From: Chloroflexota bacterium
Lineage (GTDB): Bacteria; Chloroflexota; UBA11872
Reading direction: 5' to 3'
Assembly: GCA_028874175.1 (NCBI GenBank)
Contig: JAPPLN010000001.1
Span: forward strand, 26,296-90,295
Length of the DNA: 64,000 nucleotides
Under the pieces are notes generated by a model, which saw only the letters and a program-made list of their open reading frames with translations, had not been told where the DNA came from and made no database searches. This document shows, piece after piece, positions 26,300 through 35,799 of this stretch; the stretch's first letter is position 1, and each line of letters starts with the position of its first letter. The translations under genes were made by a program, and so were the position numbers.

Positions 26300-27250
26300 C
26301 TAACCAGCGGCCTGTTCTGCCTGCAACTCCGCCAGCACCGCATCCGTCATGCCCTCCAGATCGAACCTGGGCGCCCAGCCCCAGTCGGCGCGTGCGCTGG
26401 TGTCGTCCATGTTCGAGGCCCAGCTGTCCACGACGCCGGCTGGCACGGGGTCGGGATCGAATGTCAGCCGCACGTACGGTATCCGCCGTTGCACCGCGTC
26501 GGCCATCTCCTGGACCGTCGGGTTGGACCCCATCACCTGGTAGACCCGGCGACTGAGACTGCTGGCTGGCGTGTCGTGCAGTTGCAGCATGGCCCCCACC
26601 ACGTCCTCCACCCATACCAGTGGGATGCGGCTGTGGGGATAGACCTTGAACGTGTACGCGCCCTCGCGCACCGCCCCCATGTAGAGTTCGCACACGAACG
26701 CGCTGGCCGCGCCCGCCGCCGGCGCCGTCGGCGCCACCATCGCCGACAGCCGCACACACCGGAAGTCCACGCCAAACCGCTGGAAGTAGTACACCCCCAG
26801 CCGCTCGCCCAGCACCTTCGTCACGCCGTACAGGCCCGCCGGCCACTGCGGGCTGTCGTCGGTCACCGTGTCGCCCACGCCCAGGCCAAACGTAGCCACC
26901 GAGCTAGGAAACAGCACCCGCCCCACGCCGTGAACCCGCGCCGCTTCCAGCACGTAACGGATGCCGTCCAGGTTCACCCGCCAGGCCAACTCCGAGTCGG
27001 TCTCCGAGCTTCCCGAAAGAAGCGAGGCCAGGTGATACACAGCGTCGGGTCGGGTTTCGGCGACGATGTCGTCAATAAACCCTGGAACCTGCGTTTCCCC
27101 CACCCGGATGTCCGCGCGCTCGAAGGCCGCCGAAGGCGCCACCGGATCCGTCCGCACGTCCACCACGGTCACCTTGTCGCCCCGCTCGATCAGCGCGGCC
27201 GCCAACCGCGAACCAATGCTGCCGGCACCACCGGTAATCAGCGCGTGCAT
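26300..27250 (-). CDS. NAD-dependent epimerase, L-threonine dehydrogenase-like
   Basis: This 316-residue extended SDR protein has TGGAGSIGSR at 6-15. The segment VYHLASLLSGSSE is characteristic of SDR-type threonine 3-dehydrogenases and close epimerases. A Ser-Ser pair and YGVTK supply the catalytic Ser/Tyr/Lys. It probably oxidises threonine or acts on a nucleotide sugar; the HLASLLS signature favours the TDH-like branch. It is monocistronic by position. Confidence 0.82.
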   Translation of the reverse strand: MHALITGGAGSIGSRLAAALIERGDKVTVVDVRTDPVAPSAAFERADIRVGETQVPGFIDDIVAETRPDAVYHLASLLSGSSETDSELAWRVNLDGIRYVLEAARVHGVGRVLFPSSVATFGLGVGDTVTDDSPQWPAGLYGVTKVLGERLGVYYFQRFGVDFRCVRLSAMVAPTAPAAGAASAFVCELYMGAVREGAYTFKVYPHSRIPLVWVEDVVGAMLQLHDTPASSLSRRVYQVMGSNPTVQEMADAVQRRIPYVRLTFDPDPVPAGVVDSWASNMDDTSARADWGWAPRFDLEGMTDAVLAELQAEQAAG

Positions 27251-27470
27251 GGGTCGCGCGCCTCACGGATGTTCCAGAGCCTGCCTGAAACACCGTCCAT
27301 TGTGCCCTGAATTATGGGCACTTGCCTTGAGTGCTTATAGCGGTTGCCCTATCCGGTGGAAGCGTAGGTTGACGGCTGTTCCCGCCGGGGTCGCTGGAGG
27401 ATCGCGGATTGAAGGACCGTCCTCGGGCTTATTGGAACGAGGTGGGGGACAACCGCGCGTCTGCTCGAGG

Positions 27471-29756
27471 TCACTTGGAACTCTGCAGCGCCAATTCGAG
27501 GTTTCCCTTCGCCGACTGAAGCGTTGGGTCCAGCTCGAGGGCCTGCTCAAAGCTCCGAATGGCCTCGTCCTTCCTCCCCAGATGGATCAGTGCGACTCCC
27601 AGATCGGAGCGGATGGTTGCGTCAGCTGGGAATCGTTCGGCGGCGGCCATGAGAAACCTCACCGCGTCTGCATAGTTCGCCTTCGTGATGCTCAGTTTTC
27701 CCAGGCCGTGCAGCACGATGTTGTCTCCCAGACCCAGACGCATCGCCTGCCGCAAGTGTCGCTCCGCCTCGTCATAGTTTTCGCGTGCCAGTTCGATTAC
27801 TCCCATATCTCGGTGAGGCTCGGCGTAGCCGGGATGCGCGTTCGCGGCTGTCCGATACAGGTCCATCGCTTCGTCGTAGCGCCCGTTATGCCGCAGCATT
27901 CCGGCCAGGTAGGTCAGCGAATCCTTGTTTGCTGGGTCGACTTGTAAGGCGAGACGTTGGTATCGCTCTGCCTCTTCGTGGCGCTCTAGTCGCCACGCCG
28001 CCACGCCCGCGTAGAACAGTGAAGCGGCGTCTCTGGGATTCCGTTCGATGGCGCTGCGGGAAGTGGCCAGTACTTCCTCATAACGATCCTCATGTATCAA
28101 CGCTATGTTGAGGTTAGAAAGAGCCCGCCGGTTATCTGGATTGATCTCCAGCGTGCGACGGTAGAACTCGATCGCCTCTGCAGCCCGGCTTGATCGCTGG
28201 AGCGCAAGGCCGCGATTGAAGTTTGCACTGGCATCGTCGGGCAGGTGCTGCAGCGCCGTGCGGGTCGACACCAGCGCTTCGTCGTATCGGCCTTGATCGA
28301 GCAGCTCTTTGTTCAGGTTGTTGTACGCGCCGTGCCCCTTCGGATTGAGCGACACGATGTGCCTGAAGAGAGTCTCCTCGTTTCGGAAGATCGATGCGTG
28401 CTGCCATGACAGCACGCTCAGGATGGCTAACACGGCCACGGGTACCCCTACCGCAACCATCCGGAGCCGTTCAGGCAGTCTGCGCGCACCCCATACCGCC
28501 ACGCCGATGACCACCGCAATGACGCCGATGCCCGCCAGGTACTGAAACCGGTCGGCTACATATGAGAACTGCATGTAGCCAAAATCGATAAAGCCGAGCG
28601 TTGGCGACAGCGTGACCGCAAAGAACAGGAAGCCCGCCAGCGGTCCCCGCCCGATTCGGTCGCGGAAGCGCCAGAGCAGTGCGGGCACGGCGACGCCGAG
28701 AACGAGATACCCCCAGGCCAATGGATCTGCCGCGTTGACGTCCCAGTGCGGATATATCACCGCCAGGTTGTCCGGCCATAGCAGCTTGGTTGCGTAGAAC
28801 CACAGCGCGCGGGCCGCAAGAAATGGCCGCTCGATGAGCGAGAGATCTGACACAAAAGACTCGCGGGGCCGGTAATACGCGAAGTCACCTAGGGTGATGG
28901 CCAGCCCGACCACAAAGAACGGAACTGTTTGCAGCAGGTCGTTACGGTTCAGTCGCCCTAGTCGCCACCAGCGCAGAATCAGCAGAGCAACCGGAAGCGT
29001 AACCACCACGGACTTGGACAGAAGGCCCACCGCAAACAGCCCTAGGGCCAGTAAGTAATGCCGACCTTTCTTCGTTGCCTCGTATCGCATCCAGGCAAGG
29101 ATGGCAGTTAGATAGAACAGCGCCGAGAGCACGTCCTTGCGTTCGATCACCCACGCTACCGATTCGACGTGGAGCGGATGGACGGCGAAAACGGCCGCAA
29201 CAAGCCACGCTCCGGGCACGGCCAGCCGCGCGAGAATACGCCAGAGCAGAAGAGTGTTGATAATGTGCAGCAGGATGTTGACGATGTGGTAGCCGGCCGG
29301 ATTGAGGCCCCAGATCTTGTGCTCCAGCCAGAAGGTGGTATAGGTGAGAGGCCAGTAATGCCCTTCGTTCTCGATGTAACCCGGATCGAGCCAGATATGC
29401 CATATGTCGCCCCATTCCTGGACCGCTCGGTTCTGGGTGAAGATGATATCGTCCCAGACGAAGCCTGCCTGAAACGCGGGTAAATAGCTTATGATAGTTA
29501 TCATAATAATGGCAGCAAAACCTAGAATCTTTCCGATCCTTATCCCGAATCTAATAGCCTCTGTATTGACCAAATATTCTGGTAGCTGAACCGCTCGCAC
29601 GGGGACGACGGCGTGCGGCTGTTGACTCGTTGGCTTCTCTGATCGTTCTGGCTGCCGCTGCTCGGCGGCTGGATCGGTGGATGCGCCGGTGCGCCTCTGG
29701 GTCGCTGGTTTCCCTGATCGTTTGCCGTGTCGGCGGCGTCGTTTCCTTTCGGCCAT
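27471..29756 (-). CDS. TMTC-like polytopic membrane protein with TPR repeats
   Basis: This 761-residue protein has a lysine/arginine-rich N-tail, about ten membrane helices up to residue ~470, then eight or so tetratricopeptide repeats to the end. The luminal-type motif HPLHVESVAWVIERKDVLS is the hallmark of TMTC-like GT-C proteins, which in eukaryotes carry O-mannosyltransferase activity. The bacterial members probably glycosylate proteins outside the membrane, with the TPRs binding partners. The bases around 29480-29580 are noticeably AT-richer than the surroundings. Confidence 0.82.
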   Translation of the reverse strand: MAERKRRRRHGKRSGKPATQRRTGASTDPAAEQRQPERSEKPTSQQPHAVVPVRAVQLPEYLVNTEAIRFGIRIGKILGFAAIIMITIISYLPAFQAGFVWDDIIFTQNRAVQEWGDIWHIWLDPGYIENEGHYWPLTYTTFWLEHKIWGLNPAGYHIVNILLHIINTLLLWRILARLAVPGAWLVAAVFAVHPLHVESVAWVIERKDVLSALFYLTAILAWMRYEATKKGRHYLLALGLFAVGLLSKSVVVTLPVALLILRWWRLGRLNRNDLLQTVPFFVVGLAITLGDFAYYRPRESFVSDLSLIERPFLAARALWFYATKLLWPDNLAVIYPHWDVNAADPLAWGYLVLGVAVPALLWRFRDRIGRGPLAGFLFFAVTLSPTLGFIDFGYMQFSYVADRFQYLAGIGVIAVVIGVAVWGARRLPERLRMVAVGVPVAVLAILSVLSWQHASIFRNEETLFRHIVSLNPKGHGAYNNLNKELLDQGRYDEALVSTRTALQHLPDDASANFNRGLALQRSSRAAEAIEFYRRTLEINPDNRRALSNLNIALIHEDRYEEVLATSRSAIERNPRDAASLFYAGVAAWRLERHEEAERYQRLALQVDPANKDSLTYLAGMLRHNGRYDEAMDLYRTAANAHPGYAEPHRDMGVIELARENYDEAERHLRQAMRLGLGDNIVLHGLGKLSITKANYADAVRFLMAAAERFPADATIRSDLGVALIHLGRKDEAIRSFEQALELDPTLQSAKGNLELALQSSK

Positions 29757-29967
29757 CTTCCGTGCTGGACCTCAGCTAAAGAGGGCTTGGCTTTCCCGGC
29801 GCGTCGTGTCCATGGACGCGCTCAAGGCAAGGCCGTCGGCCGGCTCCCAGTTGGTCCGACCCACTGCGGCTCTCCGCATGCCAACGCCCCGATCTGTGAT
29901 TTCGAGCGGAGGAGGGACCTCAAGCGCCCGCCTGCGATCGACGGTTTCCCACGCCACGTACAAATGG

Positions 29968-31428
29968 TCAGTTGACTCTACTGTGGTCCAGCCCGATCCG
30001 CGCGGCACTCAGGCGTTCAAGAGTCCCCGGCGTTGCGTCGTGGGCAGCCAGCCATGCCAGCATTTCGGCGTGAATTCGCTGTGCTTCATCGCGGGCGCTG
30101 TCAATTAGATTCACCGACTCGCCTGGATCGTCGGCGATCCGATAAAGCTCAGGACCGCCGTCGCCATCGCCTTCATCCACGAGCAGCTTCCACTCGCCAT
30201 CGGTAACGGCCGGCGCGCGGGTATGCACCCAGCCGCCGCCTATATCGGTGGTCGTCGCGGTGATTGCCAGCGCACGAGGCCCGTCCGACGCGCCCTCCAG
30301 CAATGGAACGAGACTGCTGCCTTCCAGGTCCACGTCGTCCGGCACCGAGATGTCGCACAGCTCCAGCACCGTCGGCGCCAGGTCCGGCGCCTGCACCAGG
30401 CCTGCCAGCCGCGATCCCGGCGCGACCGTTGCCCGATTCAGCGACGCCGGCACATGCATCGACCAGCAGATCCGGTTGATCTCACAGTGGAACGGGAACA
30501 CGCTCCGCGCGTCGGCCTGGATGCCCGACTTCCCCGTGCGGCCCCGCTCGCCCAGGTACATCCCGTGGTCCGACATGAACACCACGATCGAGTTCTCCAG
30601 CAGCCCTGCGTCCTCGACCGTGCGCAGCATCCGCCCCACCGCCTTGCTCAGCAGCGTGCACATCGCCTTGTAGCGGGCCTGCATGTTCCCCAGCTCGGCC
30701 GGCGTGTAGACGCTCGCCTCGCGGTAGTTCGGCTGCGCGATCGGCTGTCCGTCGTATGTCGGGTCGTACAGATCCAGCAGGTATCGCGGCGGGAACCACG
30801 GCTCGTGCACGTCAAAGCAGTCCACCCACAGCATGAACGGCTGCGGGCTGGCGTAGCAGTCTTCAAGGAACCGGCACACGTCGTCCGCCATCCGCATCGG
30901 CTGCGACTGGTCCTCGTAGCGCCGCCAGTAGTTCGTATGCGCGTGGATGTCGGGCAGCACTGGCGTATACGAATGGTTCCCAAACTCCACCCGCGTCTTG
31001 CGCGGATCCTCCACTACGTGCTCGATCGGTTCGTTCAGCCGCAGAAACTTGCCGTCGCCTTCATGCCCCCGGTTGAAGTGATGGCGATCGAACCGGTGAA
31101 AGAAGTGCGAGTTCATCAGGTGCGTCGTGTCCGCGATCAGCTGCGTGCGGTACCCATTCGCCCCAAGCACCTCCGGCAGCGTCACCGCCATCGGATCCAG
31201 GTTGCGCCAGCCGTGGCGCGGGTGACCGAATCGCCCCGTAAACCAGTCCGTCCGCATCGGAATTGTCGGAAAACTCGACACCGTCGCCTGCTCAAACGTC
31301 ACGCTCCGCCCCAGCCAGTCGTCCAACTCCGGCGTAACCACGTCCGGATGCCCATTCGCCGCAATGTGGTCGGGCCGGTATGTGTCGCTGACGATGACGA
31401 TGACATTCGGTCGCTCGCGGCTGGACAT
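29968..31428 (-). CDS. sulfatase-like hydrolase with Thr at the nucleophile position
   Basis: This 486-residue alkaline-phosphatase-superfamily protein starts at the ATG at 31428 (MSSRERPNVIVIVSDTYRPD). The metal-binding aspartates are visible near Asp15 and in VVFMSDHGMYLGERG. At the sulfatase CxPxR site it reads Thr55-Ile-Pro-Met-Arg59 followed by TDWFTG. The formylglycine cysteine is therefore replaced by Thr, and classical sulfatase activity is doubtful. Thr nucleophiles occur in related phosphodiesterases and phosphoethanolamine transferases. It has no signal peptide and is probably cytoplasmic. Confidence 0.85.
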   Translation of the reverse strand: MSSRERPNVIVIVSDTYRPDHIAANGHPDVVTPELDDWLGRSVTFEQATVSSFPTIPMRTDWFTGRFGHPRHGWRNLDPMAVTLPEVLGANGYRTQLIADTTHLMNSHFFHRFDRHHFNRGHEGDGKFLRLNEPIEHVVEDPRKTRVEFGNHSYTPVLPDIHAHTNYWRRYEDQSQPMRMADDVCRFLEDCYASPQPFMLWVDCFDVHEPWFPPRYLLDLYDPTYDGQPIAQPNYREASVYTPAELGNMQARYKAMCTLLSKAVGRMLRTVEDAGLLENSIVVFMSDHGMYLGERGRTGKSGIQADARSVFPFHCEINRICWSMHVPASLNRATVAPGSRLAGLVQAPDLAPTVLELCDISVPDDVDLEGSSLVPLLEGASDGPRALAITATTTDIGGGWVHTRAPAVTDGEWKLLVDEGDGDGGPELYRIADDPGESVNLIDSARDEAQRIHAEMLAWLAAHDATPGTLERLSAARIGLDHSRVN

Positions 31429-31568
31429 GGGAGCGGCTCTCCGGGGCACTTGAGCAGATCGACCGCATTCTTGCGCACGAGCGCTCCGAAGCACCCAATA
31501 GCTGCGTGTTCGTTTCTGGATAGCGCTGCGCTGCTTGACTTTGCCCGCCTTGTGCGCAGGTTCTCGAC

Positions 31569-32732
31569 TTAGACCGGTTCCGTCCCCTCCATCAGGTCGG
31601 ATAGGTAGCGGTCATACGCAAAGAGCCGGTTTCGGCGCCTACCGGTCAATTCACGGGCGACTTCAAGCTCGACGAGCAGGCTCATCGCTGATGAGACGGC
31701 CGGTATCGAGAGGCCGGTCGCGTTTGCAGCGCTGGTGATTGAGTGGATGGGACGACTTTTGAGCGCTTCGTGGACCCGTGAAGCTGAACCCGCACGGCGA
31801 CCTGTCCGCTCAATCGTCATTCGGTCCTTCGTGAACATGGCTTCCAGACGCTCAACATCTGCGACTGCCTCCGTGGCAACGTGCCGCACCCCGTCGAAAA
31901 AGAACTCGAGCCAAGCTTCCCAGTCCCCCTCATGCCGCACGCGATTCAGCAGGTCGTAGTAGGCCGCGCGGTGCTGCTTGAAGTACAGGCTGAGATAGAG
32001 CAGGGGCTCGCGAAGTACCCCGCCGTGATGAAGCAGAAACGTGATCAGGAGACGGCCGACACGTCCATTGCCGTCCAGGAATGGGTGAATGGTCTCGAAC
32101 TGAACGTGCGCCAGTCCAGCTCGAACCAGCAGCGGCAATCCATCTTCCTCCGCGTGAAGAAAGCGCTCGAGCGCCGTCATGCAGTCGGGGACGGCAGTGT
32201 GGGGCGGCGGCACGAAGCGTGCATTGCCTGGCCGCGTTCCTCCGATCCAGTTCTGCGAGCGCCGGAACTCGCCCGGATCCTGTTCACTGCCGCGCCCGCG
32301 TGAGAGCAGTACGCCGTGAATCTCCCGAATCAACCGGTTCGAGAGCGGGAAGTCCGCACGCAGGCGCGTGATGCCATGGTCAAGCGCTGCGACATAGTTA
32401 GACACCTCGGCCACATCGTCGCTTGGCACGCCCGGCGCTTGGTCAAGTTCATGAAGCAGCAGGTCCGAGAGCGAAGACTGCGTGCCCTCGATTTGCGAGG
32501 ACAGCACCGCCTCTTTGCGAACGTAGCTGTAGATGAAGAAGTCGGGATCCGGCAGCAGCGTCGTGATGCTGTCGAGGCGTCCCAGCGCGAGTAGCGCCTG
32601 CTCCAGCTCCTGTTGCAGCTTCCCGTCGAGCGCAAGCGGTGGGGCTGGCGGCAAGGGGAAGGGCACAAACGCGTCAAACTGTTCGCCGACCGTGGCCGAA
32701 CTCTGATATCGGCCAGTGACGCCGCGTTTCAT
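31569..32732 (-). CDS. Fic-family protein with inhibitory helix and winged helix
   Basis: This 387-residue Fido-domain protein has the catalytic loop HPFLDGNGRVGR, used for AMP transfer onto target hydroxyls. An N-terminal inhibitory helix reads SSQIEGTQSS, matching the [ST]xxxE[GN] motif, so it is a self-inhibited class II Fic. The C-terminal ~80 residues form a winged-helix DNA-binding segment (IHSITSAANATGLSIPAVSSAMSLL). It lies directly downstream of the repeat array at 32760-32920, which may be its own operator. It is not paired with a toxin or antitoxin gene. Confidence 0.9.
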   Translation of the reverse strand: MKRGVTGRYQSSATVGEQFDAFVPFPLPPAPPLALDGKLQQELEQALLALGRLDSITTLLPDPDFFIYSYVRKEAVLSSQIEGTQSSLSDLLLHELDQAPGVPSDDVAEVSNYVAALDHGITRLRADFPLSNRLIREIHGVLLSRGRGSEQDPGEFRRSQNWIGGTRPGNARFVPPPHTAVPDCMTALERFLHAEEDGLPLLVRAGLAHVQFETIHPFLDGNGRVGRLLITFLLHHGGVLREPLLYLSLYFKQHRAAYYDLLNRVRHEGDWEAWLEFFFDGVRHVATEAVADVERLEAMFTKDRMTIERTGRRAGSASRVHEALKSRPIHSITSAANATGLSIPAVSSAMSLLVELEVARELTGRRRNRLFAYDRYLSDLMEGTEPV

Positions 32733-32759
32733 TTCGCGAGGAGTGATCCGTTGTTACGC

Positions 32760-32920
32760 AACTCTGAATAACGGTTTCCGTTATTCAGACTTAGGCCATG
32801 AAGTCTAAATAACCATCCCGCGGAGGTCTAGGCCTTCTGCACGTGGATGCTGGTCCATTGCTAAGTAAAACTGAATAACAGGATCAGCTATTCAGACTTC
32901 AGTCAGGAAGTGTGAATAAC
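32760..32920. repeat. duplicated array of six 13-bp half-sites
   Basis: Six copies of a half-site close to AAGTCTGAATAAC are arranged in two 54-bp blocks. In each block the order is forward, 7-nt gap, reverse, 8-nt gap, forward. Block 1 sites are 32760-32772, 32780-32792 (reverse) and 32801-32813. Block 2 sites are 32867-32879, 32887-32899 (reverse) and 32908-32920. The blocks start 107 bp apart. The array is AT-rich in a GC-rich region and fills the intergenic space between the Fic gene (start 32732) and the GH172 gene (start 33070). The best reading is an operator array. The remaining intergenic bases show nothing else. Confidence 0.85.
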
Positions 32921-33069
32921 AGCGTTTCCGAACCACAAATCTCTCCGGGCCGGCAACGTCCGATCCGGACGGAAAGGCCACTTCTCCATCTGAGCCTTCC
33001 CAAAAGTCGCCAATGGGGCTCGGCGCACCCAGAATACGCTCGTCGCGTTCCAGATCCGGAAGTCCCACC

Positions 33070-34188
33070 ATGACCCCCTTCAACGGCCTCAACCTCCACC
33101 TCGGCAACCTCTCCCGCCTCTCGTCGGCCCAGTCCCGCTCCATCTCCGCCGAAAACCCGCGCGGCGAACGCGGCGGCGGCGCCAGGGCCGAAGCCGATCC
33201 CAACGGCCCCTCCCGCCACCTGGGCCGTGGCTGGAAGTGCCGTCCCGCCGTCTCGATAGACCCGGGCGAGACCCTGGAAATGGCCGACATCCAGGGCCCC
33301 GGCGCCATCCAGAGCATCTGGATCACCGGCTCCGTCTCCCGCAACCTCATCCTGCGCATGTACTGGGACGATCAGCAGCAGCCCGCCGTCGAGGTCCCGC
33401 TACCCGACTTCTTTGCCGTGCCCTGGGCGACCAGGGAGGACGACCTGAAAGACCACTTTGCCCAGGTCTCTGCCCTGCCCATCGTCGTCAATCCGGGCTG
33501 CGGCCTGAACTGCTTCTGGCAGATGCCATTCCGGCGTCACTGCCGCATCACGCTCGAAAACCAGCACCCGGCTCAAGCGCAGCGCTGCTTCTACCAGGTC
33601 AACTACACCCTCACGGACGTCCCCGACGCCGCCGCCTACTTCCACGCCCAGTTCCGCCGCGCCAACCCCGTGCCCTATGGCGAGGAGTACTCCATCGTCG
33701 ACGGCATCCGCGGCCGCGGCCACTACGTCGGCACCTCGCTCGGCTGGGGCGTGCTGGACGACCGCTGGTGGGGCGAAGGCGAAATCAAGTTCTTCATGGA
33801 TGGTGACGCGGAGTTTCCAACCATCTGCGGCACCGGAACCGAGGACTATGTCGGCGGCTCCTACGACTGGAGCGTGGCCGGCGAATACCGCACCTACACC
33901 ACCCCCTTCCTCGGCATGCACCAGGTCATCAAGCCCGACGGCCACATGCTCAACAAGCACCGCCACGCCATGTACCGATTCCACGTCCTCGACCCGATCC
34001 GGTTTCAGCGCGATCTCCGCGTCACCATCCAGGACCTCGGCTTCCATCCCGATCGGGACTTCGACGGCAAGGGCAAGCTGTTTATGGCCCGCCAGGACGA
34101 CATCTGCTCCGTCGCCTACTGGTACCAGGCCCTGCCAACCGCGCCGTTCCCCGAGTTGCCCGACCGCATGTTCCTGACCCTGCCGTGA
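33070..34188 (+). CDS. DUF2961 / GH172-family glycoside hydrolase-like protein
   Basis: This 372-residue protein starts at the ATG at 33070; the track start at 33013 is within the regulatory spacer. It belongs to the DUF2961 family, now classed as GH172, whose characterised members act on fructofuranose or arabinofuranose linkages. Visible family signatures are IQGPGAIQSIWIT near the N-terminus, an FFAVPWA stretch, and GTGTEDYVGGSYDW (Glu258 in the likely catalytic motif). There is no signal peptide, so it may be cytoplasmic. It lies downstream of the half-site array, divergent from the Fic gene. Confidence 0.85.
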   Translation: MTPFNGLNLHLGNLSRLSSAQSRSISAENPRGERGGGARAEADPNGPSRHLGRGWKCRPAVSIDPGETLEMADIQGPGAIQSIWITGSVSRNLILRMYWDDQQQPAVEVPLPDFFAVPWATREDDLKDHFAQVSALPIVVNPGCGLNCFWQMPFRRHCRITLENQHPAQAQRCFYQVNYTLTDVPDAAAYFHAQFRRANPVPYGEEYSIVDGIRGRGHYVGTSLGWGVLDDRWWGEGEIKFFMDGDAEFPTICGTGTEDYVGGSYDWSVAGEYRTYTTPFLGMHQVIKPDGHMLNKHRHAMYRFHVLDPIRFQRDLRVTIQDLGFHPDRDFDGKGKLFMARQDDICSVAYWYQALPTAPFPELPDRMFLTLP

Positions 34189-34380
34189 GAATGCGGAGCG
34201 GCCATCCGCGTTGAAAGCAATTGCGCGAGATCAGCAAGGTGTCCGGTTTTCCGTGGCACACTCGTTGGGTACTGATCTGCGGCCGCTGGAGCCGACCCTC
34301 TGACCGCATCCGATCAACCGATAGATCCCACCGCGCACGATCACGGCCCCGGCTGCCAATGCGCCGGACGCTGCGACGCC

Positions 34381-35658
34381 GTGCTCTTCGACGTGCCCGG
34401 CCTGCGCGTGGCGTCGCGTCGTGGTTTCCTGCGCGCCGCCCTGGCCGGCGCCGCCGTAGCTGGCGCCACCCCGTTGATCGCCCGCGCCGTGACGGAGGAG
34501 GAAATCGAGACGGCGGAGCGCGAGCAGGCGGAGCTCGAACGCCTGGCCCAGGAAGAGCAAACCCTTCTGGCGGCCGCCCAGGCGCGTGAGGGTGCGCTCC
34601 AACAGCAACTCGCCGTCATCGACCGGCAGCGCTTCGCGGCGGTCGAGCGCCTGCGCGACGTCAATCGGCAGCTCGAGACTGTGGAGCTCGAGGTCTTTGA
34701 CATCAACGCGTCCATCGCCAACCTCAATCGGGCCCTGGCTCGCGAGACCGACAACCTGGGCGCCCGCGTTCGGTCGCTCTACAAGGCGGGGCGCACATCC
34801 ATGTTGGAGACGGTGCTCTCGTCCTCGTCATTCTCCGAAGCTCTCGACCGGGCCACCTCGCTTGAGCGCGCCCTGGCCCAGGACCTTGAGGAGATCGATG
34901 CTCTGCGCCGCAGCCGCCAGACCGTCCACCTGCGAACGGCCGACCTGGCGGCCCGCCTCCAGCAGATGGACGAACTACGCCAGGAAGCGGCCGTGATCGA
35001 GTCTGAACTCCAGCGCCGCTCCCAGGAACAGCAGGACCTCATCTTCGGCGTCCAGCAAGAACAAACCTCCCTGGACGCCAACGTCGACGCCTTCCAGGCT
35101 GAAGCCGCCGTCGTCGGAAGCCGCATCCTGGTGCTGCGCGACATTCGCCAGCGAGAACTCGCCCAGCTCGAACGCATCCTGGCATTGCAGCAGGCCCAGG
35201 AGCAGGCGCGCGAACTTGCCCGTCAGGTCGCCGCGACTCAGGGAACCTCGGTGGCTGGCGTCTACACCTGGCCGCTGTGGGGCCTCATCACCACCGAGTT
35301 CGGCGGGTGCACCTTCGGCCAGTGTCCGCACATCGGCATCGACATTGCCGAGGACATGCTGGCGCCCGTCGTGGCCGCCAACGACGGCATCGTGCTGGTG
35401 GCCGACTATGTGGTGCCGGGCAACCGCCAGGCCTCCTACGGGATGATCGTCGTCATTGCCCACAACCAGAACGAGGAGACCCTTTACGCTCACCTGGATG
35501 ACTGGACCTCACCGCCGCCCGTCTCCCCGGGCCAGTTCGTCAGCCGCGGCCAGGTCATCGGCTACGTCGGCCTCACCGGCTGGACCACCGGTCCCCACCT
35601 GCACTTCGAATACCGCGTAAACGGCGTGGCGCAGAATCCCCGCAACGTTCTGGTCTGA
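34381..35658 (+). CDS. Tat-exported M23 peptidase with coiled coil (EnvC/LytM-like)
   Basis: The 425 residues begin with a twin-arginine signal (SRRGFLRAALAGAAVAGA, about 12-29). A long coiled coil follows (about 38-275, rich in Glu/Gln/Arg/Leu), then an M23 LytM domain. His317 and Asp321 are in HIGID and His406/His408 in GPHLHF; all are zinc or catalytic positions. It should cleave or activate cleavage of peptidoglycan peptides during growth or division. The start is a GTG at 34381; a second GTG nine codons on is possible. Use of Tat rather than Sec for such a protein is somewhat unusual. Confidence 0.88.
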   Translation: MLFDVPGLRVASRRGFLRAALAGAAVAGATPLIARAVTEEEIETAEREQAELERLAQEEQTLLAAAQAREGALQQQLAVIDRQRFAAVERLRDVNRQLETVELEVFDINASIANLNRALARETDNLGARVRSLYKAGRTSMLETVLSSSSFSEALDRATSLERALAQDLEEIDALRRSRQTVHLRTADLAARLQQMDELRQEAAVIESELQRRSQEQQDLIFGVQQEQTSLDANVDAFQAEAAVVGSRILVLRDIRQRELAQLERILALQQAQEQARELARQVAATQGTSVAGVYTWPLWGLITTEFGGCTFGQCPHIGIDIAEDMLAPVVAANDGIVLVADYVVPGNRQASYGMIVVIAHNQNEETLYAHLDDWTSPPPVSPGQFVSRGQVIGYVGLTGWTTGPHLHFEYRVNGVAQNPRNVLV

Positions 35659-35799
35659 CCGACAACGCCGACGTTTACGGTCCTCCTGCCCCCCGCGCGG
35701 CGGGGAGCGCAATCGAAAGGGCTCGTATCATGGCGCCTCACCCCTCGTTTGACCTGGAGAACTCAGCGACCGGCCGCGGCCGCTAAGGAATCGTCACGG

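Noticed and set aside
30223-31572. 449-residue ORF on the plus strand
   Set aside because: Antisense shadow of the sulfatase-like gene, mostly Arg/His/Val/Pro.
32760-32920. CRISPR-like array
   Set aside because: Repeat units are 13 bp, gaps only 7-8 nt, orientations alternate and no cas genes are present. An operator-type array fits better.
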